Shown here: in pieces, positions 45,573 through 57,231 of the stretch | How the letters are laid out: each line of letters starts with the position of its first letter | Position numbering within the stretch: the stretch's first letter is position 1 | NCBI GenBank assembly: GCA_951812925.1 | Contig: OX638372.1 | Location: 42,034,245 to 42,098,244, forward strand | Reading direction: 5' to 3' | Length of the DNA: 64,000 bases | Origin: Calliopum simillimum | Lineage: Eukaryota; Arthropoda; Insecta; Diptera; Lauxaniidae | Translations under genes and position numbers: made by a program | Notes under the pieces: generated by a model | The model's input: only the letters and a program-made list of their open reading frames with translations | Told to the model about the DNA's origin: nothing | The model's database searches: none

Positions 45573-47519
45573 TGAGAGAGTTTAAATGATGCATGTGTGG
45601 ATGGTAAAATGATGGTAAGATAATAAAAATAATACAAGAAGTGTTAAAGGCTTAAGGCCATACTACAGAAAAATTTCTTCAGTATTTTTTCTTTTAAATT
45701 TTTAGATTACTAAATTTAGGAAATTTTTGTCTTGTTATTTTTAACTATGAATATACTAAAAAAACTATATGCTAGTAAATATCATTAATTTTAGTTTTTT
45801 CTTTTTTTTCATAAGAAAAACAAATGGAGTTCTAATTGAATATTAGCTTAGAACAAGAAAACATATTAGGTACGATTAAATAGAAAAATTAAAATATATT
45901 TTTTTTTTTTCTTTGACAGCAAAGAAGAATGAAAAATCTTAAGCAAAATTCATTGCGTGAAAAAAAGAATTAAGTTAAATTTAAGTTTAATTCAAATTCA
46001 ACTAGGTTGAGGAAAATTAGTTTTTATGGTACACACAATACCCAAAAAAACATTATTTGGTGAATTCAAAAATAATAAAAGTTGTATGTCCTATCCTTGT
46101 AGAAAATCTTAGTTTGGGGTTTTTAAGTCCATAATTTTGCAGCACTTAAGTTCCTGAGATTATGGCAATGGAAATCCGAGCAGTTGTATGAAATTTTTCC
46201 GGGGATTCTTTTCCTTTGTACGCCAGAAAAACGTGATTTCTTTCAGCAGTATATAAATACCCCTGAAAGTTAATTTTGTATATAAAAAAAACTTTAGGGT
46301 TTTTCTCTGAATAAAACGAATTTTTAATAAAAATTTTACCTTTTAAAAGGGGTATTCCAATAAATCAATTTTGAAGCCTGGAGCTTCTCAGCAACACAAA
46401 ATGGACGACAGGCGCCAATTGTAATGGTTTTTGGTGAACACGTTTATCGGTTCAAAAAAATAAAAGTTATTTCACTGCACTTTTTGGAGCAATTTTTATG
46501 CTTAAAACTTTGTATTTTCTTTTTATAACTTTATTGAAATTATCACTTCAATTTTAATGTAAAATTTTTCTTTTGTTAACATATATATGTCGCGAAACAA
46601 GAATGCTAAAAACTTTAGAAGAGCGGCACTTCTTTATTGCTTGGCAATTTTATACAAGTGATCTTGATCTTGTATTACAGCATTGCATTAGACCTTGTTA
46701 TTTTTGCATTGCGATCATAGCGGGACCGCGATCGAATGTTAATACCGCAATTTATATAAAAAATTAGATTAACCCTGTAGTGGGTGGGAATAGTTTTTTT
46801 TAAGGTTGATCTTAAAAATCAACAAAACTTAGAAAAAAGAATGTAAACTAATCATAATGAAAAATGATCGTTACAATGCTCACAAATTTATTCTATTTAT
46901 TCTTTTCAATCCCATCTATTTTTTTTTTTTTGGTTTTTGGTATATACCATATAAATCCATGCATCAAGTTTCGAATCGATACTTGTCAAAAGTGCGGATA
47001 TAGGTAGTGTTAAAAGTATTTTTTGTATGTAGTTTTTGTATGCAGGGTACAATGCCCCATCATAAGATCCCCAATTTTTTACAATATAAGCCTGGTGGAA
47101 AATTATCCTTATATATCGTGAAAATATTGCTTCTATATAGTTAGTGTGTTAGGAGTGATGCCTATTTTGTGGTTTTTTTGTACGGGGGGTACAACACCCC
47201 TTTGTCAGGTTCATCAAATTTTCCTCAAAAACCTAGAGGAGCACCAAAAACACATAAGGTGTGAATATGGTTTCAAAACATATGGGAGCCCCTTTAAGGA
47301 GGGGTCTGAGGGGTTAGATCCGAAGCGAAAAAATTATTCTCTTTGAAAAGTAATGGGGGTTGGTCATACATGCAAACCCTCTCCGGTCCTTACTAAATGG
47401 GGAAATATTGATTTAATTAACAATGGGGGTACAGTTTGACCTGGACCACTGTGATGCGAAAACCTAGGACCTCGAAATTAGTTAAAACTGTCATCAAACC
47501 CCACAGGTTTTTTTGCTGT
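45573..47519. other. Unassigned AT-rich DNA
   Basis: No gene. 47035-47350 has two loosely similar blocks (GGTACAATGCCCCATCATAAGATCCCC and GGGTACAACACCCCTTTGTCAGG in shorter pieces) that suggest an old repeat. Confidence 0.45.
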
Positions 47520-47690
47520 TACACAGTGTAATTTTTGATTGGGTTGGTTTTTCTTTGAATCCGGGCAGTCAAAGAAAATTTGCTGAATAGTGAGTGAAGT
47601 GGTACAAAATTCACATTCCATTGAAGTGGTTATAGTTGAGTCTCATCAGGGAAGGATTATGTGTGCTTAGAAAGGTGTTCAAAGTGTTAA
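47520..47690 (-). pseudogene. Decayed LINE RNase H/zinc-knuckle remnant
   Basis: On the minus strand a frame reads MECEFCTTSLTIQQIFFDCP, the C-x2-C…C pattern seen at the C-terminus of RNase H-bearing insect LINEs, with the usual His replaced by Gln. Neighbouring parts of the motif are in other frames. Only a scrap remains. Confidence 0.4.
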
Positions 47691-47744
47691 ATTTTAATCG
47701 TTGGATTTCTCTCTGAATGAAGAATTAAGGAATGCTTTTAAAGG

Positions 47745-47830
47745 ATCATAACTCGGAAAGTAAAAGTTCTATTTGAAATGTTTTGAGATATATTTTGATA
47801 AAGAAGAGCGTTGTTATACGATGCCAATTT
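47745..47830 (-). repeat. Family H fragment
   Basis: GGATCATAACTCGGAAA…TATTTTGATAAAGAAGAG matches 34070-34135 of family H copy 2. Edges are diffuse. Confidence 0.5.
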
Positions 47831-48774
47831 CCAAAGTTGTATATTCTTTTAAATCAAATACCTATAAGTGCTTCACTCTTCTTTTTTTTGCCGTACAATG
47901 GGTTTCGTGATTTAGCTGATATGTCATGTCTTACTTAATAAATTCAAAGTCGTCTTATTTGCCAATTTTTCTTCCTTTGAAAAGCACTAAATTTATTTCC
48001 CTTGTCAAATCAAAACAAAGCGCCTCTCTACAGTATTTATGTATTCAGTGCATGCTTTCTAAAGCATTTAACTCAAATGATTTATTAACTTTTGGTAGAA
48101 ATACAAAGAACAAAACCCGCATGTTTGGGATCAACATCTGATGCATAAATGTGCCGAAATCATTTGTTGTGCGAATCCAAAATTGATTTATAAAAAATGT
48201 AAATTCATATGTCACAAAAAAGTTTTGTCAATTTCAGATGGTGCTTATATTTCTCAGCCACTTTGCAAAGCATCATAAACCAAAAAATTTACTTTTAGTT
48301 AAAGGTTAAAGGCATGAAATAATTTTGCTTAAGCACATTTTGTCATATTTTCTGAAAGCTCTCGAAACGTTGCAGTTCCACTCCACATCAATTAAGTAGA
48401 TACGGTAGAAATATCTTTCAAGATTTGTGCTTTTCTTTAATCTCTTGATTATTTTCTTATTTTTTCCTTAACAATTCAACCAAGAGCTTTTTGGTAACTC
48501 AAAGCGTTCTTGTTTGTTTCCGGAAGAATTATTTCAAGATGTGATTTCTCATAATTGCTGTGATTTTTTAAAAGATTTTAGGTTTGTTTCCACATTCTGA
48601 ATAATTTAATTTAAGTTGCACATTTATTTTTCTTTCAGTGGTTGTGCTGCAGAAAATAATAACTGAGGACAAAATCACTCTAATCTTCATTTTTTTCGGT
48701 AACTTAATGCTAAGGAGATAATTTGAGGCAACAAAGAAATAATTATACTAAGAAATACTCAAACTTAGCGCAAT
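47831..48774. other. Unassigned
   Basis: AT-rich; no gene or repeat recognised. It ends at the AACTTAATA that is duplicated by the next element. Confidence 0.5.
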
Positions 48775-48783
48775 AACTTAATA

Positions 48784-49335
48784 GGTTACCGGACATAATC
48801 CCAACGGACATAATCCCCATTTCGTAAATGGGGATTATGTCCAAAAATTTTTCGGTCATAATCCCCATTTTGGCCATGGGGGTTATGTCCGCAAATTTTT
48901 CGGACATAATCCCAATGGGGGTTATGTCCGAAAAATTTAATTAAGATTGAACAAAATTTTTGCAATAATCCATTTAAAAAATTTATATAGTGTTGGATGT
49001 TATAGACTGATCCGCGGCCGAAGGCCGCCGCGAAGCCGGTGTTGGATTTTTGGGAGTTTTAAATCCTGAGCTGCGGCCGCAGGCCGCCCACTTACCCCTA
49101 CCCTTATGTAAAATTACTGTGGAATTTTTGGGAGTTGTAAATCCTGAGCTGCTTCTGTGGTCAATAACAAAATATCGTTATGGGGACTATGTCCGTTTTT
49201 TCCTGGGGATTATGTCCGAAATACTTGCGGACATAATCCCCATTGAAAAAATGGGGATTATGTCCGAATAACTTGCGGACATAGTCCCCATATCGTGAAT
49301 GGGGATTATGTCCGTGGGGATTATGTCACGGCACC
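48784..49335. mobile_element. Mutator-like MITE with 9-bp target duplication
   Basis: 552 bp flanked by AACTTAATA on both sides (48775-48783 and 49336-49344), a perfect 9-bp duplication, the length typical of Mutator-like elements. Imperfect terminal inverted repeats of about 35 bp begin GGTTACCGG / GGTGCCGTG and contain CGGACATAATCCCC. That 14-mer or its inverse recurs about 14 times, clustered in both flanks and paired into small hairpins. The centre has a GC-rich hairpin (GCGGCCGAAGGCCGCCGC, 49014-49031) and a direct repeat (TTGGGAGTT(T/G)TAAATCCTGAG). No protein. Confidence 0.85.
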
Positions 49336-49344
49336 AACTTAATA

Positions 49345-50039
49345 CACAGAACGAATGTTCCTTTCCATGACAATCAGTTCATAACTCTTGTCGACATTCC
49401 TAAATCAATGAAACAGTTCGACTCTGATAAATACAATTCATAAAAATTATACATGATTCGATCAAATTGTCGAACTTTTTTTTTGGACTGACAGATTTGG
49501 AAAAAAAAATTAAGCAACCGCTTGTCCTTTTTTTAAGAATTATTTAACTAAGTAAGTACTTTACAATTGTTTTGAATATTTTTTTTTTTTTTTTTTTTTG
49601 TTAACCACTTCGCTTTGTTTCGCTCTAGGTCATAGCTCAGCTAAGCAATTTAGCACCACTTCAGATGCACTTTTAATTCGGGCAGCTGCCAAGAAACTTC
49701 TCAAGTGCGGGCATCTTAAAAGTCTTGCATTATAATCATAAAAAACACAAGACCAACTAAAGCCGTGCTGTGCAATGTAAAATAAGAGTGAACGCCAAAA
49801 CTCCTAGGTATGAGTGCGTACACGGAAAAAAATTATCAGCAAAATATGATTTTCAAACAACTCAAAGGTATAATAATTTATTTAGTTATTTATTTATTTC
49901 TTTATTTATTTAAGAAGTAATCATATGCACAATAAGAAATGTATTATTTTAGCATACAAGAATATAATATGAATGAGGAACAACGATTTGTTCCAGTATA
50001 TCATATGAAAATCAATTCAGTTGTTTGTTAATAAAATAG
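49345..50039. other. Unassigned
   Basis: AT-rich with T-run at 49579-49600 and (TTTA)n near 49879-49910. No gene. Confidence 0.5.
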
Positions 50040-50195
50040 TACCTGGAGACCGATCCCTGCTCGGTCAAAAATCTGATCTTATTATTTTAGTCGATGTTTT
50101 TATTAATAGCTATTTTTTGTTATGAAACTCGTACCTTTTCACCTCTAATGGTTATGCTTTCAAAATGATAAATTAACCGATGAGAATAATAATAT
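50040..50195 (-). repeat. Family H end fragment
   Basis: Carries the hairpin terminus GTACCTGGAGACCGATCC and the following 140 bp, matching 33790-33930 and, inverted, 17825-17962. It confirms the terminus AATAGTACC seen in copy 1. Confidence 0.8.
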
Positions 50196-50224
50196 TAATG
50201 AAAAATTTCGGGCTTACTAGTCAA

Positions 50225-51050
50225 AAAAAAATTTTTTCACCAACAAATATTTTTTTGTAAAAAGAACACTTCAAAGTGAATGAGACCAGTAACTTAGATT
50301 TATCAATTTACAAATTTTAGTGTAAGCTATACATTTTTAAAAAACACCCTTTTCATGAAAATGACGAAAAAGTAAATGTTTACGTGGAAACGTAAACGTA
50401 AAATAGGCCCCAACTACCATTCTAAAGTTTTTAAAAATTTTTACCCAAGTGATTTCTATACGACGGCAACCCTACCCACTCGCACGGCGAATTCATATTT
50501 TAATCTAAAATATGTATTGACTTTTATATGTGCGGTGTTGCCGTCTCACTCACTCTGCTGTGTTTTTGGCTGAAAATGTCATTCGTGCATGACATGGGAT
50601 CTTCTTGGGGACTTGGATTTTAACTTTGGCAGCAGCAGTGTGCTTTTTTTTGGAAACTTAAATTATTATAAAATAAAGTAAAATTAATACAACCTAAACT
50701 ATTTTTGCCTACTAAAGAACTTAAAACTAACATAAAATAAAAACCTAAATACCTAATAAGAAAAAGTGTGTGTATACTTTGTAAATACCAGCGCTGCATC
50801 TCCTTGTATACGAGACAGAAGCCGTGTTGTGTGGAGCACCCCAGTGCTAGAGGTAACCTGTGTGTTTTTTAACTATTATATTTAAATATATAAATTTGGT
50901 CCCCGACCAAACAGTAAACTTCAACACCCTGTATTTTAACATCAAATGGTGCTAGGACCAAATCCTCCGGGATTATTGTACTTGCACACTGGATCTACAA
51001 TATTGCCAAATTTGAGCGAAATTTTGAGCTGGTACACTGGGCGTGTATAA
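50225..51050. repeat. MITE family D, copy interrupted by a solo LTR
   Basis: The left part (50225-50376) and right part (50914-51050) are the two sides of one family D copy, compared with 28400-28655. The right end GAGCTGGTACACTGGGCGTG (51028-51047) is the family terminus. It is split by the insertion at 50377-50913. Confidence 0.75.
50377..50913 (+). mobile_element. Solo LTR, 537 bp
   Basis: Starts TGTTTACG and ends CCAAACA (TG…CA ends, TGTT…AACA inverted), flanked by GTAAA at 50372-50376 and 50914-50918, a 5-bp target duplication. An AATAAA at 50672-50677 gives plus orientation. There is no internal domain, so this is the product of LTR-LTR recombination of an LTR retrotransposon, perhaps BEL/Pao or a non-errantivirus gypsy given the 5-bp duplication. 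Its insertion into a family D copy, whose uninterrupted form is seen at 28.5 kb, proves the borders. Confidence 0.85.
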
Positions 51051-51850
51051 AATACAGAATTCATTTAATTGATACAGCTAAAAGTAACATCTTAATTTAA
51101 TTATTTTACTGAATTTTCATAAAAAGTAATGGCACGAAAGTAAAACTTACAGATTACACTTCAAAAATACAGAGTCAAACTGTAAAAAATACGATATTTA
51201 GCTATACCGATACCCTTCAATTATTTCGGTGTGACATTGTAAAAAATTAGATTTAAAAATAACTTTAACTTTAATTTCAAATTCGGGATCAAACTTTTTG
51301 AAAACAAAATGGTGGACAAAATTTCTTAAAAAATAATGATTATAGTATATCACAACAAAGTTGTGGCAAGAAGCGTTTTTGTGGCCACTGTCTACGATTC
51401 GGCATAAAATTTTTTGAAAACAAAATTGCGGATTCAAAAGAATGATTACATCACAAAATATTGCGACTAGGGGGTTTCGAGCTCACTGATTCCACATTTT
51501 GGATAATATTTTTCGAAAAAAAAAAAAAAAATGGCGGACAATGCCATTGATTTGACCACATTTATTTTTAATTAATAGCTTTATGCCATGTAGTTTTATC
51601 TCAAATATAAAAAAAAATTATTATACTTGGAATATTCACGATGTTATGCCGATTTAAAATTTTTGGCTATATCGGAGGTCGCCGTGTCTTTGACCTGATA
51701 ACGACTATTGTCATTAACTAACTAGATGTTACCAATACTAAGTATTTCAGATATTGAATTTTATCGCTCTCTCAAACAGTCTTTGAGCTTTGAAATAACA
51801 CCGAAAACTCGCTTAAGAAAAACTCATCGTAGCCCAAAATGCGGTGTAAG
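51051..51850. other. Unassigned
   Basis: AT-rich, with two AAAATGG(T/C)GGACAA blocks (about 51307 and 51530). No gene. Confidence 0.5.
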
Positions 51851-51865
51851 CGGGGTAGCTGATAA

Positions 51866-52705
51866 TTGCAGAGAACCTTGAAAGAACCTTATAATAATAA
51901 TGACATTTCCGGAAAAGTGGCAATTCTCTCAGACAGTCAGGCAGCTATCAAAGCACTGAATTCAACAATAATAAGGTCAAAATTGGTGGGGGACTGCAAG
52001 AAGGAGTTAGTCAGGCTCGGGCGTCGGTTTGATATTGCTCTCGTTTGGGTTCCAGGCCATAGGGACATCGTGGGCAACGAAAAGGCTGACGAACTTGCTA
52101 GGCACGGTTCCTCCCTTAACATCACCAGTGCGGTGCGGGCACATACTCCGCTAGGTATAGTAAAGAAGAGGATCTTCTCTTTTTACTTAACCGAGGCGAG
52201 CACTAATTGGAAAGCATTGACTACACGTAGGATATCCAGGTCAATCTGGCCTTCATAAAGCAGGTCAAAAACTACTTATTTACTAGCTAATAACCGTATT
52301 AATATAGCAAGAATTACAGCAGTTTGCACTAGACACTGGGCCATCGGCAAGCATGCTGAAAAACTAGGCATCCCTTTCAACCCCTTTTGTCGGAGTTGCT
52401 TAGTTGCAAGCGAGCAAGAATCTCTTGAACACTTTCTCTGTGACTGCCCAGCTCTGGCTAGAGTTAGACTTACATCACTGGGAAAGCCTTTCTTGAATAC
52501 ACTCAGCGAAATTGGCTCGCTGCTCAATTAACTTAATAGGACTAACTGGATATAGATATCGTTAGTTAGGTGATTAAAATTTTCACATACACTTATACCA
52601 GTCTGTCGAGTCACTTTTGTGGTATTAAAATGGCACTTTAGTGCTACTTAGGTTTTAGCTTGCATCGCTAAACCGCCACTCTAACCTATCCTAACCTAAC
52701 CTTAT
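51866..52705 (+). pseudogene. LINE 3' fragment: RNase H and zinc knuckle, one stop
   Basis: Frame from 51866 to TAA at 52529-52531, interrupted once by TAA at 52256-52258. It begins in the middle of RNase H: the third catalytic acid (in LSDSQAAIKAL) and the last (Asp in NEKADELA) are present, while the first two are lost by 5' truncation. After the stop the same frame holds the C-terminal C-x2-C…H…C…C knuckle (CRSC … EHFLCDCP). A 3' UTR ends in a CCTAA-type tail at 52680-52703. Truncation plus tail is the usual result of target-primed reverse transcription. Family is I/LOA/R1-like by domain content; related to the LINE at 60.4-62.4 kb. Confidence 0.85.
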
Positions 52706-54992
52706 ATTTAATACTTAACTGATCGAACCATTGCAACTCCATATAACTTTTAAGTTCTAATCCACAGAGTGTAAAGTCCGCAAATTTTGAAAATAAAATT
52801 AGAGAATTTTTGTGATGATCTATCTGGCGGGAATCGGTAGAACATCGGAAAATGTAAGATTTCTGTGATTCCGGAGATATAACCATCGGAAGATAAGGAT
52901 ATAGCTTTATGAAAACCGGTATAATATTACTGTCATATGAAAGGTATTTTGATTGGCTACAAAGCACAAAGTTTCAAATCCAAGTAATTATTTTCGAGAT
53001 ATGGCGAACTCTCGGTGTTATTGTAATGTCTTGGCAATAATTTTCATGAAAATTTCTTTATATGGCTTTTTTGTTTTCCTATAAAAAAAATGTGCTTGTG
53101 ATGGAAAAAAAGTACAAATTGCATATCAAATGAAAGGAAATAAATTAAGCTTCCATACTTTGTTATGGATTAATGAGATTTGTTTTTGGAAAAATAATGC
53201 TTGAAAAAAAAAAAACTGATCAAAATTTGGAAAATGAAAGTAAGTGAAGTAGTTTAGAACATTCCCTGAAGTCTTGCATTTTCCGGTGTTCTACCGATTT
53301 CCATCCACTCTGTGTGTACATATCTTTAGAAAATAGACCAAGTCATACTTATGATAAGTTTCAGTCGGTAAGACCGATAAGTTTAATATTTTTGAAGAGA
53401 TTTTTGGAAAAAATTTAAATTTTTTGCATTATTCAAGATTAACACGCGAAAACTTAGAAATGCTATTATTTCTTAGTATTCTAGTAATTGAAATATGTTA
53501 ATATGTAGATATGTATTTTACTTTAAATTTGTTCAACAATACTATTACTTTGGACACATAATTATTTTCCAGAGGCTTGCTTTCTCTAGTAGACCACTGT
53601 ACGCCGTGAACATGAGATTTTTTTTAATTTTTTTACATTTAATAAATTTTACCCGTAAAATTAAGGTTTGCCTTTACAGGCACACTGGTACTGAAAAATC
53701 TGCAAAGATTACTGGGATTTTAAATGATTTTTTACTGATTAGTTTTTGCCGTGTAAGTAGGCAAATATTCTTAAGATGCCCCGTATGTGTTTGTGGAATT
53801 TGGCGAACAACTCTGCAGTAAAGCTGCATAACGTGGCTAAAATTTTGATGGGGGACAAAATTTGAATTAGAATTTAACTAAGAAAACAATCTACTACGTC
53901 CAAGTTAATAACGAGTTTTCTTACCAAAAGCAGGAGCTCATCATTAGAGAAAATATGTGAAAATAATGAGAAGAGTGGAAAAGTTATTATGCATAATTTT
54001 AAATGGGTCATACATGCTTCAATTGTGAATAAGTTAAAAAGGAGAAAATATTTTTTAAATTTCCATTTGTAGAGACAACAATATTTCCAACACGTTTTAT
54101 TGCAATTATCAGAAATTAAAAATTTGCAGAATTAGTTACTTATTCTCGTTTCATTTATAAGTTTTCTAATGTTTTCGTTTATTTATTCTTTGTTAGAAAA
54201 ACAGAATTAAATTTTAAATTAAAAATAAATCTTTTTACCAAACTGCTACCGAAATTACAGCAAACTTTACTAAACTAATTAGATGAATACGTGGTGTCAT
54301 GTTGTTTGCGTTGCAAGTTGATAAATTCCAGGGCGACGTTGCAGTTCGCAGTATCTCTTGGTGTTGTCGTATTTTGTTTCATTTAGCTGAAATTTTGAAA
54401 ATCAAGTGAAGTCAAGTCGAAATACCTTCATGACCAGAACACTTTTTTTGGGGCCAAAAGTGCTTTTTGCGTAATCAATACCAATTTGTGTTTTTGTTAG
54501 CTTGGCTTACAAGTGAAGTATAATTAGACACACGAAAAGTGGATATTATCGTAAAGGTAGAATATTTCAACTGTATATTATTTTTCTTTTTTTTTAAGTA
54601 AGTAAAAATCTAATATCGTACATGTGACAAACAAAAAACTTTACAATCCATATAAGATAAATAGCACAAAACCATATGGAGCTTATCAAAATCTATTTTT
54701 TCATTGTATATTTTCCAATTGACTCCCTCAGTTGCTTGACAGCAAAAATGCATCTAACAAAAAAATATTTTTAACTGAGCACAATAGAAGAATTCAATTT
54801 GAAATGCTGCCCTACAAATCGCTTACACATTCCATGAAAAAAATTCATTTCCGATACCACTGGCAGAAAAAAACGTATTCAATCGATATGTTGGTGAAAG
54901 AAATCCATACCGTATGAGCTGAAGAAAATATAAAAACTACACGTTGGAATGAAATGTTATGTGAAAATATTTTTATTAAAATAACGAACGTT
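52706..54992. other. Unassigned, one weak exon-like stretch
   Basis: Mostly AT-rich. At 53611 an ATG opens a hydrophobic start (MRFFLIFLHL) downstream of a TTATTTTCCAG acceptor (ending about 53571) and upstream of a GTAAGT at 53754; too weak to call a gene. 54290-54400 is GC-richer without a frame. Confidence 0.4.
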
Positions 54993-55495
54993 AGACCGGG
55001 TCGATTTTGTATGACGCAAAATAAAATCACCCCAAAACTGGCTCAAAGGTTAGAAAACTCTTAAAAACGATGTTTGCATCATTTTCTTTCATTCTGAGAA
55101 AAACCATTGGAGCACTTGTGATTCTACTGAAGGCCTACTTGGCTAAAAAAAAACATGTTTTTTGGTCATAACTTTTTTTTCATTCCAAAACGAATAAAAA
55201 ATCGTTTTTCCGACCTCGTTATTTTTTAGAGCCGAATATTATCATACCCCAACCAAAAAAAATTAATTTTTAAGCGCCAAAAATTTGTAAGAATATCTTG
55301 GGTATCAATTTTCTATTAAGAAAAGTTATGACCAAAAAACATGTTTTTTTAGCCAAATAGGCCTTCAGTAGAATCAAAAGTTTTCCATTGGTTTTTTCTT
55401 AGAATGAAGAAAAAAAAAAAAAATTATACTGATATCGTTTTTGGGTGTTCCTATAACTTTTGAGTCGGTTTCGGGATGAATTTAAATTTTGTTTT
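54993..55495. mobile_element. Foldback family F
   Basis: Arms 54993-55190 and 55310-55495 are inverse complements (CATGTTTTTTGGTCATAACT and its mirror; AAACTGGCTCAAAGGTTAG versus AACTTTTGAGTCGGTTTCGG) around a centre near 55240. The right arm lacks the outer 20 bp or so. A half-copy lies at 42.67 kb. Confidence 0.75.
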
Positions 55496-56935
55496 TTTTT
55501 TTAAATTTTTGTAATGTTTTATATCCGATTTTAATGAATTTTTCTTAAGAAAATATGTGCAATTTTTTTGAAATTAATTTTTATTTTGTACTGTAAATAA
55601 ATAAAGAATAATGTAAGTTCATTCTCTAAAAAAAGAAGAAAAAAAGGAAACTGCAAAGTATTTATTTATTGAAATGCTATCCGGAACGGTATGTAGTGCT
55701 CCATTTATACCAAATGTGAATTTTTAATTTCATAACAAAATGATTTTGAGTGAGCTCTGTTAAAAGGTATTTAATATTTTGGACAAACAAAATGCACATT
55801 ACTACGTTTTGAAGTATTCCTAATCCTAGCAGTACTTTTGAAATTTTAGTTTTCCACAGCAAATCCAGTCGTTTGACCTAATGTGCAATATTCTGAAAAA
55901 CAATTGAGATTGCAATTTTTTGCTCTAGTCCCCACTTAGGCTTCCAACAAAAACAAAAAATAAAATATAAAATTAAAATGAAATGTAAATATTTCACAGT
56001 CGGTAATGTTTTTGCTAATTGTCAAATGAATTTTAATAATCCCAATTAATAATTTATGCATGTCTGCTGAGGTGGCGGCATAAACAATTTATGCGTTATG
56101 AACACTCGGATTATATATTTTTGCTCGGCTTTGTTAAATTATGATAATTAAAATATTTATTTAAGTTTTTGGTACTGACATATATTAATTTTTAACTAGG
56201 CAAATATAATGTTATGAAAACAAAACTGAAAACAACTTTGTTTTATAAACAGTTCGTAGGTACTAAAACGTTATGCATTTCAATAAAAGTTAACTATTAT
56301 TTAATATTATATCCGTAATTTATAAATTTCAAATTTATTATTATGACGTGAAAAAAGTGGTAGACGCAAGTACTTTGCACATTTTGCATGATATAAAGAA
56401 AATGTACTCTTGTACACGAAAATTTCGCATAAAACAACTGAACACAAAACACAAATTCTCGATAGTTTTATACTAGTTTTATTAAAAAAGGTTTAATATT
56501 TGTAGAAAAATCAAAACTTGTAAGAAATAAAACAATATCATTGCGGTGTTACGTTTTATTCTTAAGTCCCCCTTTTTACTTACTAAACGACTCTTATCGT
56601 TCGTTTGGTGCAAGACTGTCATAACACGAAAATAAAGGTTTTCGATTTAAGTAAGCAGAAATAACCGCAAATTGAAGATTGCTCACGTATAAAAAATAAA
56701 GCATCCCGGAATCCTATAAGCCGATGAGAAGAGCATTTGAGACAAATTTTGAGTTGTGACATTATTGTTTAAAAACAATAATAATTTTTTGTGATTCTTA
56801 ATTTCACGAATAACTTAGGTAATATTATATGAAATGCCTAATTTTACTCAGAAAATAAATAAGTCAACAGGGTAAAAGTCTTACTCAAGTTCAATTCACA
56901 TGTTTTTATGAAACAAATATTTCTTTTTTTTCTAG
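55496..56935. other. Unassigned AT-rich DNA
   Basis: No supported gene. A TATAAAAAAT at about 56687 could be a TATA box but has no matching initiator. Confidence 0.45.
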
Positions 56936-57198
56936 AATTTTTTCCTTTTTTGAGTTTTGGCAGTATTGTGGCGAAGAAACTATATGTTTGTCTTAATGCA
57001 AATATTACAAAAACAGACAAACACAGGGTTCTTACACCTTTAACCAACAATTGCCATTGTGGCTTTGAATTTACAATATACACAAAGGGTTGCCAAGAGC
57101 AGGTGCAGCTCGTTTGTTTGTCGGATGATGAAAATCCACTAATTAGGAGAGAACCAGCAACAACAATGACCTCAATTTATAATTTATGTCAGCCATAA
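56936..57198 (+). CDS. Candidate terminal exon, six-cysteine protein
   Basis: A pyrimidine-rich acceptor (TTTCTTTTTTTTCTAG, ending 56935) is followed by a frame that enters in phase 1 and runs 87 codons to TAA at 57196-57198. The product is mixed in composition with six cysteines (VCLN, NNCHCG, KGCQ, LVCLS, NLCQ), suggesting an extracellular or secreted protein. GC content is well above the neighbours. The hAT-like element begins only 25 bp after the stop and may have displaced the native 3' UTR. Family not recognised. Confidence 0.4.
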
Positions 57199-57231
57199 CG
57201 AAATTGCATAACTCTTTATGTATGTATATAT

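Noticed and set aside
53562..53760. Signal-peptide first exon
   Set aside because: The hydrophobic start is encoded by a T-run, codon use is poor, and the downstream phase does not match the nearest exon candidate.
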